Part shown: piece by piece, positions 39,411 through 48,515 of the stretch
How the letters are laid out: each line of letters opens with the position of its first letter
How positions within the stretch are numbered: the stretch's first letter is position 1
Assembly (NCBI GenBank): GCA_017436785.1
Contig: JAFSCK010000024.1
Coordinates: forward strand, 1-64,000
Length of the DNA: 64,000 nt
Source: Oscillospiraceae bacterium
GTDB taxonomy: Bacteria; Bacillota; Clostridia; Oscillospirales; Oscillospiraceae
Direction of reading: 5' to 3'
The notes under the pieces: model-generated
Seen by the model: only the letters and a program-made list of their open reading frames with translations
The model's database searches: none
Told to the model about the DNA's origin: nothing
Position numbers and translations under genes: made by a program

Positions 39411-41276
39411 TTAGAAATCTGATGGGGGTTTTGCTGTGCCATATCCCCGCGTTTTCCTATCCGGCCGCTTCTGTGCACTCGGCGCAGGGACAGAAACAGG
39501 TTCAGTCTGGTAGGCGGGCATTGGCCGAAGCGGCGTGTAATCATACACGCTGCGCTTCACTATTTTCTTGGACATGGGGTGCTTGGTGTAGTCTAGCTTT
39601 TTTAGTTTCAGCATATTACAGCCTCGAATCACCACAAGCATTTCATCATTAGGCAAACGAAGCACCTCATCCGGTGTGAGTAACCGGCGTCTCCCCTGTC
39701 CCTCGGTATGCCGGTATTGCGGGATGACTTGTGCCACCGCAATCGTTTGGCGAACGGTCATAGTGCTGTTCACCATTACGGAGATATCTCCACTGCGCTC
39801 CGAAAAGTAGGTAGCTGAGGTGTCATCCGTACAGCCAAGCATCAGTTGAATGTCGGCATTACCGATAATTTCTGACCATAAGTTATTGGGATACCGGTTC
39901 TGAAGCTGGCCCAAGCTCTGTACTGCCAGCATTACCCGGATGTCCCGGGATCTGACAGTAGACAGTGTTCTTGCAAAATCAGAACCGTCCTCTGCTCCTC
40001 CGATTCGTCCCACATTATTAAACTCATCCAGCACCAGGTTGACAGGTACGTCACAACGACCGTTCGGCTGTGCATCAGCGTACCGGGTCAGTTTGATGAA
40101 CAGGAAAGAAAAGAACAGCGATGACAGGAATGCCATGCTGTTGTCCTGATCACTCAGAATAATGTAATACGCACATTTGCGTTTACCTGGAGCTGTCAAA
40201 TCAATGTCGGAGTATTTTGTAATGCGCTGGACCGCCCGGTCCTGCAGCACCTGAAGGCGAGTACCCAGACCCAGTATGATACCGGATTTGACCGTGTCGC
40301 TGGCCTGAGAGAACAGGTTGTACGGTGCCCGGGCCGGATGATCTATAGGCAGCTTTTCAAAGATCGCTGCCAGCTGACGCTCACTGTATGAAGTAAGCAT
40401 CTGATACACAGCGGGCAAGTGTTTATCCTCCTTGGCTTTATTATGGTCATAATCAGTTTGGAGGATCAACGCACGGAGCAGATTGGCTTCGCCGTTATCC
40501 CAGAAGTGATCTCCTTTTCCAGAGCTGGTATTGCCGATAATAACATTGGTAAGCATCTGGGCCATCAGGGTATCACCGTTCAAGTCTGACATACAGTTCC
40601 ACGCATCTCCGTGATCCGGGTCTACCAGGTTGAAGATTTTTACATCATATCCAGCATTTCGGAACAACTCCGATGTATCTGCATACATTTCTGCCTTACT
40701 GTCAGTGATGATCACAGACTCACCCCGGTTTAAGGCTTGAAATAATGCATTGCGAATAATAGCCCGGGATTTCATGGTACCGGATGCACCGAAGATGGCA
40801 ATGTGTCGGTTGAGTCTGGTATCGACCGGCATACAGACTGCTTTTCCTTTATACTCACCCAGTATAGTGCCCTCAGCCTTCTCGATGGGGCTGACCTCTA
40901 GCATCTCCTTCATTTCCTGATCGGTCATCCATGAAGCGGATCCGTATAAGCCGGATTTGCTGGTGGTAAAGCCCCGGGGATCCCGCTGCTTGCTGTCGAA
41001 CTTATCGTGGAACTTTACATACAAGAATATCGCTCCGCAGATTCCAATGAGCAGAAGCATTCCCTTGATGCCATTGCCTGTAAAAGCCAAAGGCAAGCAG
41101 GTCAATGGACTCCAGTTTACGGGCTGCATAGTGGCCTGCCCGGAGAGTCCGTTGTCATTGAGCCAAGCATCGTAGTTTGAGAGCAATTGACTTGATAAGC
41201 CTCCCAGATAGAGCAGCGCAGCGACTCCAAGAATTGCGGCAACGATAATTGCTATCATTCGCTTCTTATCTGTCAT
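39411..41276 (-). CDS. VirD4-like type IV coupling protein
   Basis: The 621-residue membrane ATPase brings DNA to the secretion channel. Two N-terminal membrane segments (about 8-27 and 65-88) precede the Walker A motif (FGASGTMKSRA, about 170). Later motifs are IITDSKAEMY, the Walker B block NLVLDEFNNVG, and SEIIGNADIQLMLG. These match the CD1115-type group of Tn1549-like elements. It overlaps the next upstream gene by 11 nt. Confidence 0.93.
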   Translation of the reverse strand: MTDKKRMIAIIVAAILGVAALLYLGGLSSQLLSNYDAWLNDNGLSGQATMQPVNWSPLTCLPLAFTGNGIKGMLLLIGICGAIFLYVKFHDKFDSKQRDPRGFTTSKSGLYGSASWMTDQEMKEMLEVSPIEKAEGTILGEYKGKAVCMPVDTRLNRHIAIFGASGTMKSRAIIRNALFQALNRGESVIITDSKAEMYADTSELFRNAGYDVKIFNLVDPDHGDAWNCMSDLNGDTLMAQMLTNVIIGNTSSGKGDHFWDNGEANLLRALILQTDYDHNKAKEDKHLPAVYQMLTSYSERQLAAIFEKLPIDHPARAPYNLFSQASDTVKSGIILGLGTRLQVLQDRAVQRITKYSDIDLTAPGKRKCAYYIILSDQDNSMAFLSSLFFSFLFIKLTRYADAQPNGRCDVPVNLVLDEFNNVGRIGGAEDGSDFARTLSTVRSRDIRVMLAVQSLGQLQNRYPNNLWSEIIGNADIQLMLGCTDDTSATYFSERSGDISVMVNSTMTVRQTIAVAQVIPQYRHTEGQGRRRLLTPDEVLRLPNDEMLVVIRGCNMLKLKKLDYTKHPMSKKIVKRSVYDYTPLRPMPAYQTEPVSVPAPSAQKRPDRKTRGYGTAKPPSDF

Positions 41277-42417
41277 ATAAATTCCTCCGCTTTACGCCAA
41301 GCTCTTCCTCGATCTGCGCCAGTTCAATAACCTTCACGCTGGCAAGCCTTCCGATGTAGGCCTGCAGCAGGGATGTCTGCTGGGGGTAGCACAGAATTTC
41401 AACCGTCAGACCGGTTTGATGACTCAATGCACTGCGAAACCGCTGAAGCCGGGCAATGTCGCAATCAAGAAATGAGTATACATAGATACCGTCAATGAAA
41501 GCATCATACTCAAAATCGCCGTGATTATAGGACCGCTCGCTGGGATCAAAGAGGTAATCCAGAATCTTTTCTTTCCAGTCTGACACACAGAACAGACGTA
41601 GAAGTCGAACACCATAGTCATTCATAGGGACCGCATGGATATGCCGGAAGATGGAATCGAAACGGTTATCCTTCCTCCGGTTCTTTCCGATCTCCAGAAG
41701 GGTCTCTAAGGCTACGCTGTCAGACTCAGCCAGAAGGACCGCCGAATCAACGGCATTTATTTGCGCGTTGGCGCCGGCAATGCTTTTCAGATTCTGCTGC
41801 GTCTTGAACTCACCCAAACCGGACCACTTCATTGCGGCATCCCTGGTGTTGTACACCGCGAGGCACTGTCTTCCCGCAAAGATTGCTCCGACCATTCGGC
41901 TGAAGCAGGTCTTATTTAGTTCAGTCTGACCGATGCGCTTGATATCCTTGGCCATATATAAGGATGGCTCATCCGGGATGTTTTTGGAATATCCGGTTTG
42001 GAGAAGCTGCGGCAACAGATATGCGCGTATCTCTATATCCGCATTCATACACATCGCCACAGCCTCACCCACTCGGTGGAACCGATCCCGATGATCCTGA
42101 TCGCCGGGAATATCGTGCCCGGCAAATGCACTTAAGTAATATTCTTCCGCACCGATCCATCTGAGTATGGGAATCCCTCCCTTAAAGAAGCGAACGGATT
42201 TCCATTTGCCTTTGCCACAAACATTCAAAAGCCGGCAAGATATCTTCTCACCAGTATCCGGATTTTGAAAATCCTGTTTCGTGTTCAGCTTATTGACCAG
42301 CACCTTATAGACCCGTTCATTACCAAGCAAACCGAGCGATTGGATAGGAAAATCACCCACCACGGACAGGAGTGTAATGAGCCGATGAACCTGACTGCCG
42401 GGGCGAACATAGATCAT
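41266..42417 (-). CDS. Conjugative element protein of unknown function
   Basis: The 383-residue protein has an N-terminal winged-helix-like part (residues 5-60), a middle region rich in charged residues, and an end with LYAYIGRL-like helical blocks (LLQAYIGRLASVKVIELAQI). Its gene overlaps the coupling protein by 11 nt, so it is probably made with it. A DNA-binding accessory of the coupling protein is a guess from order and the N-terminal helices; I do not recognise the family. Confidence 0.7.
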   Translation of the reverse strand: MIYVRPGSQVHRLITLLSVVGDFPIQSLGLLGNERVYKVLVNKLNTKQDFQNPDTGEKISCRLLNVCGKGKWKSVRFFKGGIPILRWIGAEEYYLSAFAGHDIPGDQDHRDRFHRVGEAVAMCMNADIEIRAYLLPQLLQTGYSKNIPDEPSLYMAKDIKRIGQTELNKTCFSRMVGAIFAGRQCLAVYNTRDAAMKWSGLGEFKTQQNLKSIAGANAQINAVDSAVLLAESDSVALETLLEIGKNRRKDNRFDSIFRHIHAVPMNDYGVRLLRLFCVSDWKEKILDYLFDPSERSYNHGDFEYDAFIDGIYVYSFLDCDIARLQRFRSALSHQTGLTVEILCYPQQTSLLQAYIGRLASVKVIELAQIEEELGVKRRNLYDR

Positions 42418-42591
42418 TTCTTCTCACCTTCGCCCTTAGAAATCAGGTCCGGATGACTGCTCTCTCCGACCCGATGTCGTATCTTTTTCGGCCTAAAAAC
42501 CGGGGTACGCCCCCCCATTTCCTGCTCCTCAGGGTTTATGCAATCCGGTCTGCGAGGTTTTTGGCCGTTTTTGCATAAGATTTTTTGAGGT

Positions 42592-43272
42592 TTATACCTT
42601 CGTTTCATGGAGCTTGACCCCCTCGTCGCCGATGCCGGGAAGCCGTTCCAGAAAAAAACGGAGTTCATCCTGAGGCACCACATACACTTCGGTGCGATCC
42701 TCAGATCCAGGAGCGCTGCAATAGAAGTGCCAGCACACTGCGGCACCATCATCCTTCATGGTGTGCATCGCCACGGTATCAGAGACCATATTGATCTCGA
42801 TATTATCATGATCTCTCCACTGCCGCTCCGGGCGGGCGCGGTCATATACATGACGGTAGCAGAGTACCGCGTCCGGATAAATTGCTCTAGGCTTACCAGT
42901 GAAAAACCGGTCCATAGCGGGATACAGAAATCCGCGCACATACTCAGCGGACCCCCTGTCCTTTTTGGGAAGCAGGGCGGGAATCCGCAAGCAGAACCAA
43001 CCTTCATCGGTGTAACCCATTTGAACAGGGATACATTCCGCAATGGTACGATCCACTGCTGCCTTGGCCTGGGGGTTATCGGTATACAGGGGCAACGCTC
43101 TGCAATTGAGAATATATTTCTCGCTCAGTTCCTCCAGCTTCATAGCTCTTTCCAAAGCAGCTTCTATGTTACCGTTCTTCCAAAACCATCTGGCCGCTTC
43201 CATATGGGATTTCATTTTCCCGTACTGTGCCTCAATCCGGTCTAACAGGATTTCAAAATCAGTCTTTTCCAT
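42592..43272 (-). CDS. Conjugative element protein, possibly DUF6100 family
   Basis: The 226-residue protein has a helical N-terminal half (FEILLDRIEAQYGKMKSHME) and a C-terminal half with RPERQWRDHDNIEINMVSDT and CSAPGSEDRTEVYVVPQDEL. These blocks agree with my memory of the DUF6100 family of Tn1549-like elements, so the name is offered with caution. It overlaps its upstream neighbour by 14 nt. Confidence 0.7.
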   Translation of the reverse strand: MEKTDFEILLDRIEAQYGKMKSHMEAARWFWKNGNIEAALERAMKLEELSEKYILNCRALPLYTDNPQAKAAVDRTIAECIPVQMGYTDEGWFCLRIPALLPKKDRGSAEYVRGFLYPAMDRFFTGKPRAIYPDAVLCYRHVYDRARPERQWRDHDNIEINMVSDTVAMHTMKDDGAAVCWHFYCSAPGSEDRTEVYVVPQDELRFFLERLPGIGDEGVKLHETKV

Positions 43273-43798
43273 TGTCGCTTTCCTCCTGGGAATAAAAGGT
43301 TACCACCGGCTCGCCATCTCCACGGGATTTCACCGTGGCAAGCAAACAGGGGGCATCGGGTAATTGCAATCGCGGTGCTATCGAAATGTCAGGCACCACA
43401 ATAATGAACTTCAGATCTTCATCCGGTTGCAAAAGTCTTACCTGACTTTCTTCCCCTTCATAAAGAACAATGATCTCATAACCAATGTTCTCCTTTAGGA
43501 AAAAGACCTGGGACGGATAATTTGCGGCATAGTGATCCTTAGGGTCATCGAGCTTATTGATGAACTTCGCCAGTACCCATACCGCCTGAATGATCCGCTG
43601 GTCAGGCTTGGCAAGCGGATCCAAAGCAATGTAAGTACCGTCCAGGATCTCTGTGATCCGCAGACTTCTCCGTAGCGTATACAGAAGCCGTTCTGCCTTT
43701 TCTTCAGGCATATTCAACATCTTCATAACTTGTATTTTGGGCAATGCGCCATACTGGTAAAGCCAGTTCACAACGCACTGCTCCTCTGGCAAAAGCAT
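43259..43798 (-). CDS. Conjugative element protein, possibly DUF5697 family
   Basis: The 179-residue protein has an N-terminal winged helix (residues 3-60: VVNWLYQYGALPKIQVMKML, RRSLRITEI) and a beta-rich C-terminal domain. The layout fits the DUF5697 family of element regulators, though I cannot confirm it. It sits between VirB4 and the 42592 gene, and overlaps the latter by 14 nt. Confidence 0.68.
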   Translation of the reverse strand: MLLPEEQCVVNWLYQYGALPKIQVMKMLNMPEEKAERLLYTLRRSLRITEILDGTYIALDPLAKPDQRIIQAVWVLAKFINKLDDPKDHYAANYPSQVFFLKENIGYEIIVLYEGEESQVRLLQPDEDLKFIIVVPDISIAPRLQLPDAPCLLATVKSRGDGEPVVTFYSQEESDNGKD

Positions 43799-43844
43799 GG
43801 TTATTTACCTCCCAAAATGCGTATTTTGCTTAAAATGCGTATTC

Positions 43845-46394
43845 TTAACCGGAATACGCTTTTTCGCGCTGCCGTTCACGAAGAATTGCCTCTAGTTCTG
43901 CGCGGTCAGTCGTGATCAGTTCCTGCTCCTCCCGGGATGCCTTGATAACAACCGGGACCTTATTATTATTGGAATTGATCAGAGCCTCACCTCGCTCGAA
44001 ACGGGTAATAGCTCGCATCTCCGTGGGCGTTAGTTTCAAGATATCCTGAACATATTTTGCCTCATCCGGCTCCAAATTCAGGATGACCTTATTTTTACTG
44101 TTGTTGATGATCGCTCTGCCGTACTTACCTCCCTCCAGTGAAAAGAAGTCGGAAAGATCTTGCGTAGCAGCAATTGCAGCCGTACCAAAGCCACGGGCTG
44201 TTTTAAACAGAGTCAAACAGAACTCTGCCGCCTGATTGGAGGCTGCTGCAGAGCCGGTGGCCGTTTCACCGATCAGCTTCCAGATCTCGTCGATGAAAAT
44301 AGCTTTCTTTTTGGTAATGTCCGTCTTGATGCTGTCCCACACATAGTCCAGCGCAATAAACATACCAACAGGAAGAAGCTTGCCTTTCAGCTCAGAAAGG
44401 TCAAAGACGATGTACTTGTTACTGAGATCTACATTGGTCTGATTATTGAACGACTGGGCAGAGCCGGTCACAAACCTGCTGACGATCACAGCAATTCGGT
44501 TCGTCATCTCATTCTCCAGAAGGTGGTTATACAGATCGCCCAGGATAGGCATCGGCTTCATCTTCGGTGGATTGGCCTTAGCATCCAGATAAACTGAATC
44601 GTTATCATGGGTAATGCCGAAATCCGCATACGTCTTGATGAGAGCCTCGTCCAGAAGCTGTTCCTCCTCGTTAGACATATCAGGAATCAGCAGTGCAAAG
44701 AAGATCATTAGCTGCTGGATCTTGCTTGCCAGCATAGAACCCATCTCCACATAATCTACCGCATCGATCAGTTCCATCTCCGGGGCAATGGTATGCCGGA
44801 TCTCCATAATGTTGATGCAATGCGGAGATCCCGGAGCGATCCGGACAAACTGTCCGCCGATCTTATTACACGCACGACGGAACTCATGCCCCTTAATGGG
44901 AGCGATGATGAAGCTTTGGATTCCCCGCATTCGCATCCGAAGGGCCAAAAGCTGCATAGAGAAGGTTTTACCTGCTCCGGAAGTACCGATGATATTGAGA
45001 TTGGCGTTTTTGTTCTTCTTGGTATCAAACAGGTCCACGATACAAAGAGAATTGTTGTGCCGGTTCACACCGAGAAGGACACCGGAATCATCCGACATTT
45101 CAAAGCTGGTGAACATATAGGTGCTGGCTGCGCCGCTGGTCAGTACATTGCGCTGAGATTTCTTTGCCAACGAAGGAGACATCTGTAGAAACGGCATTAC
45201 TGTTTTCAACGCCGCCTCCTGCTGAAACTTACAGTCGCTGACATACATATCCATAGACTTGAGAAGATCGATCATCTTCTGCTTGCGCCATAGCAATTCC
45301 TCATAGCTACGAGCAGATACCGTAACAAAGCAGGACATATAAAACAGGTCCTCATTATTGGATAGACCATGCTTGATGTAGTATCCCGCCTGGATGGAAC
45401 TAGTCAGCTCCTCGTAATCCGTACTGGTATCGTGCATGGAGCGCAGTTTCGTGCGGTTCAACCGGATACGCTGAGCAACCTTGTCGATGCTCCTGCTCCG
45501 GTTCTCCCTCCGAAGGAACACATCCACATCCACGCCTTCACCGGCATTGATGATGGAGGACATCCATCCGGCACGAACCGCACTGGGGTAGCCGCTGCTC
45601 TTGATATACAGGAAGGTGTAGTACAACCCGTCCATCACCACATAATGATGATGGGTCAGATCAATACCTCTGGGGGCAATGAAGTGTGCCATTCGGATAT
45701 TCGGTACCGGGTCCACGCCGATCACTTTATTCTTCGCCGCCATGGTGTCAATGACCACATGGTTGATCCTGCTGGTAAAGGGTTCCTCCACACAGGAACG
45801 GCGGTTAAAGAACATATACAGAATCTCAGCAAGGAACTCGTCCGGATCTTTCGGATCCAAAATAGCATTGCCACATTGGAAGAAATAAGCACGGGCATTC
45901 TGCTCTGCAGTCTGCATCATACTCAGAACCTGACCGTAATCCTCTTTGTCACCACGACGGGATTCTTCATATTGAAAAATAAGAAAGAAGCGTCTTGTCA
46001 ACGCTTCTCTGCTTCCAACATCTTTGATCAGGCGGATATAGCCTTCGCCCATATTCCGGCAGGCTTCGCTTTCTTCCTGTTCCAGCTCCTGGCGGACCAT
46101 AGCAACATGCTTATCCGAGTCTGCCCTGCGCGTGATGCTCTTGAACTGCATCTGCATAGGTGAGATCTTTAGCCAGGCAGCAAAGGAGCAAATGATATTG
46201 TACTGCTCCTCCTCAGACCGCAGCAGGAAATTTACCGGCTCGATCTCCAGGATCTTGATGAATCTGCCATCTGTGGTCTCAATAACACCATTGGCAATAT
46301 TGCGGATAGGAATAAAGTCCTGTACGAAATCCAGCTTCTCAGGCCTTCTTTTTGGTTTTTCCGCCTTTCTTTTTGCGGATTTGCCGCGGGTCAT
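43845..46394 (-). CDS. VirB4-like conjugation ATPase
   Basis: The 849-residue ATPase powers the type IV channel and pilus subunit handling. It has Walker A IGTSGAGKTFS (about residue 470), Walker B KKAIFIDEIW (about 690) and the late block SEFF-like TQDLSDFFSLEGGKYGRAII. It resembles the CD1110-type group. Its start overlaps the preceding prgI-like gene by 56 nt; ATG 46394 follows AGGAGG at 13 nt, a slightly long spacing. A TTG at 46406 touches that site and is less likely. Confidence 0.93.
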   Translation of the reverse strand: MTRGKSAKRKAEKPKRRPEKLDFVQDFIPIRNIANGVIETTDGRFIKILEIEPVNFLLRSEEEQYNIICSFAAWLKISPMQMQFKSITRRADSDKHVAMVRQELEQEESEACRNMGEGYIRLIKDVGSREALTRRFFLIFQYEESRRGDKEDYGQVLSMMQTAEQNARAYFFQCGNAILDPKDPDEFLAEILYMFFNRRSCVEEPFTSRINHVVIDTMAAKNKVIGVDPVPNIRMAHFIAPRGIDLTHHHYVVMDGLYYTFLYIKSSGYPSAVRAGWMSSIINAGEGVDVDVFLRRENRSRSIDKVAQRIRLNRTKLRSMHDTSTDYEELTSSIQAGYYIKHGLSNNEDLFYMSCFVTVSARSYEELLWRKQKMIDLLKSMDMYVSDCKFQQEAALKTVMPFLQMSPSLAKKSQRNVLTSGAASTYMFTSFEMSDDSGVLLGVNRHNNSLCIVDLFDTKKNKNANLNIIGTSGAGKTFSMQLLALRMRMRGIQSFIIAPIKGHEFRRACNKIGGQFVRIAPGSPHCINIMEIRHTIAPEMELIDAVDYVEMGSMLASKIQQLMIFFALLIPDMSNEEEQLLDEALIKTYADFGITHDNDSVYLDAKANPPKMKPMPILGDLYNHLLENEMTNRIAVIVSRFVTGSAQSFNNQTNVDLSNKYIVFDLSELKGKLLPVGMFIALDYVWDSIKTDITKKKAIFIDEIWKLIGETATGSAAASNQAAEFCLTLFKTARGFGTAAIAATQDLSDFFSLEGGKYGRAIINNSKNKVILNLEPDEAKYVQDILKLTPTEMRAITRFERGEALINSNNNKVPVVIKASREEQELITTDRAELEAILRERQREKAYSG

Positions 46395-46713
46395 ACTTAT
46401 ATCCAACCCTCCTAAAATGTAATCTTCGGCGGCTAGTGAGAAAAGTCAGCATATGGCCGGCATATTGCAACAGCGAATCTCCATCAATTCCCATCGCTGC
46501 CAAAACACCGAGCGGAATCAGCGTCACTGTCGCAACCACGATCCGCACTGTCGCTGTCATGGGGATTAGAAAAAGAATCGGATACCCGACAGCTGCCAGC
46601 AGGAACAATGCCTCAATTGCGTTTCTTGTCTCCAGCATGCCGCCGAGGATCTTGCCGGAGTCCGTGTAGTTCGCCGGAATGGCGTAAATGTTACTGTATT
46701 CTTTATCATCCAT
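46339..46713 (-). CDS. PrgI/VirB3-like membrane protein
   Basis: The 124-residue protein starts YAIPANYTDSGKILGGM, the PrgI-type opening. Two membrane segments (about 35-55 and 58-80) and a very basic tail (RQIRKKKGGKTKKK) follow. VirB3-like proteins pair with VirB4 in the inner part of the channel. The overlap of 56 nt with the VirB4 gene supports joint synthesis. Confidence 0.88.
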   Translation of the reverse strand: MDDKEYSNIYAIPANYTDSGKILGGMLETRNAIEALFLLAAVGYPILFLIPMTATVRIVVATVTLIPLGVLAAMGIDGDSLLQYAGHMLTFLTSRRRLHFRRVGYKYDPRQIRKKKGGKTKKKA

Positions 46714-46727
46714 AATGGACACCTGCC

Positions 46728-48452
46728 TTACGGTTGAGTGGAAGCTGTTCCGTCCAGCATCTCGAAGTCCACATTCTTGGGTCTGCGAAGGGACAAGCCA
46801 GCTTCATAGCTTGGGGTATTCAGGATCACACCGCTGCCACTGGAAGAATGTACCCACATCCGCTCTCCATTTTCACCGTACCCAGCAAAAATGAGAACAT
46901 GGTTCCATCCGTTGCCGTCGTCATCCATAAGGAATCCGAGATCTCCGGGCAGAAGTTCGTCGGCAGAAATGGCATAGGATTCATCCCATTGGCTCCATGT
47001 TCCGCCATAAAGACTAACACCAACTGCCGTCTTATAAACCCAATCCGTGAATCCTGAGCAATCCAGTCCAAAGGGACGGATCGTACCGGAACTGGGTGAT
47101 CCTGCAGCAGTTACCAACTTGGGTGTGTTCCATTCGTCATTCCATCCGGGTGCAGATTTACCGCCCCAGAAGTATGGCACCTTACCAACCAGAGAAAGCG
47201 CTGTGGTAAGAATGTGCTTTCTGGTAGCATTGACATTCTGCCGGTTCACAAAGAAGATCAGTTCCGCGTCTGTAAGCGGGACTGCCTGACCTTGTCCTAA
47301 TGTCCCGTACAGCGTCATCTTCAAACCGTTGGCCATACTTTGGATTGCCTGACCATAGGTTGTATTGAATCCCTGATACTGGGCACTCAGATCAATGCCG
47401 AAGGCACTGGCAATCACGGTGTTATCAAAGGGATGAATGGTGCATTCTACAAACTTAACGCTCTCTTTCGTCGGTTCCAGTGTTTCCGTACCGTTCGGCT
47501 CGTAGTAAGTTGAGGTGGATGTTCCGGTGATCCGCCCATTGGCATATACCGGTACAGTCACGCTTACAGCTTTGTACGCATCAACCGTTACCGCCGTTTC
47601 GCTTTCATGTGCCTCTTCCGGCAGGTAATAGGTGCGGGATTCTGTTGTATAGGAATACTTGGCAACACCGTTTACGGATCCAACATAGGTGATCCTTGTA
47701 ACAACCGTCACTGTAACGGATTTGTATGTGTTGTAAGTCACAGGCACAAGAATTTCTTTTTCCTGCTCAACAGATGTCACCGGAAACATACTGCCGGAAA
47801 CGGCTGTTAGCTTTGCAATCATATCCGATTCACTGGTGTTCTGCTGACCCTGCGCCGCGGAATATGCTGCCAGTATGTAACTGACATCATATCCGGAAGA
47901 AGACTGAGCGTAATTGATCAGGGCCTCCATCGAGAGGTCATAATCATATCCGCCGTCATTGATGATCTGTTCCACCTTGGCAAGGGATTGGTCGTATCCC
48001 GAGTCAACCACCGCCGAAACCGAATCTGCCATGTGCGTGTATGCTGTCATAAGCGAGTTTGTGTTCGGCGCATTGGAGCCGCTGCTTTCCGGTGTCTTAC
48101 CGAAAATAATTGCCGGCAGGTTTACTACCACAACGATCAGAAACACAAGAACAAGGCAGATACAGATCAGTATTTTGTAAAGCGTATGGCGCAGCGCCCA
48201 GGCGGCAGACAGAATCGCACCCCAGGGACCGCCTGCTGCAGTACCGGCAGCAACTTCAGCGACTGCTTTGCCACCTTCCACACTGGCTTGTACCGTTGCG
48301 GTAGCGGCATTGGCAGTAGCTTCCGCACCTTTCGCAGCTGCTTGCTTTGCTACTTCCTTGCCGGCCTGCTTTGCTGCTTTTGCCATTTGACCGGCTGCTT
48401 GACCATAATTGTCAGAGCCGTCACCCATTTGCTGTCTGGGTGGTTCAGACAT
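46728..48452 (-). CDS. CD1108-type mobile element protein with NlpC/P60 domain
   Basis: This is a 574-residue protein. A low-complexity Ala-rich N-terminus (about 15-90) is followed by one membrane segment (about 105-128), an extracytoplasmic region, and a C-terminal NlpC/P60 peptidase (about 430-560) with Cys in GLDCSGFTDWVYK and His in GWNHVLIFAGYG. Proteins of this kind open the wall for the conjugation channel, as VirB1-type enzymes do. GGAGGTG precedes the ATG at 48452. Confidence 0.9.
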   Translation of the reverse strand: MSEPPRQQMGDGSDNYGQAAGQMAKAAKQAGKEVAKQAAAKGAEATANAATATVQASVEGGKAVAEVAAGTAAGGPWGAILSAAWALRHTLYKILICICLVLVFLIVVVVNLPAIIFGKTPESSGSNAPNTNSLMTAYTHMADSVSAVVDSGYDQSLAKVEQIINDGGYDYDLSMEALINYAQSSSGYDVSYILAAYSAAQGQQNTSESDMIAKLTAVSGSMFPVTSVEQEKEILVPVTYNTYKSVTVTVVTRITYVGSVNGVAKYSYTTESRTYYLPEEAHESETAVTVDAYKAVSVTVPVYANGRITGTSTSTYYEPNGTETLEPTKESVKFVECTIHPFDNTVIASAFGIDLSAQYQGFNTTYGQAIQSMANGLKMTLYGTLGQGQAVPLTDAELIFFVNRQNVNATRKHILTTALSLVGKVPYFWGGKSAPGWNDEWNTPKLVTAAGSPSSGTIRPFGLDCSGFTDWVYKTAVGVSLYGGTWSQWDESYAISADELLPGDLGFLMDDDGNGWNHVLIFAGYGENGERMWVHSSSGSGVILNTPSYEAGLSLRRPKNVDFEMLDGTASTQP

Positions 48453-48481
48453 TAGAAGCACCTCCGTTCTTAGGAAATAAA

Positions 48482-48507
48482 TCGAGCCGGGTAAATTCCC
48501 GGCTCGA
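48482..48507 (-). terminator. Hairpin between virB6-like and CD1108-type genes
   Basis: TCGAGCCGGG (48482-48491) pairs perfectly with CCCGGCTCGA (48498-48507). The minus strand then reads TTTATTT. Since it lies inside the transfer operon, it probably attenuates the downstream genes. Confidence 0.8.
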
Positions 48508-48515
48508 CCTTTTGA

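Noticed and set aside
42414..42752. Minus-strand frame of 112 residues overlapping the DUF6100-like gene
   Set aside because: It overlaps a better supported gene in another frame and has no ribosome site. The region 42418-42591 is better left as intergenic.
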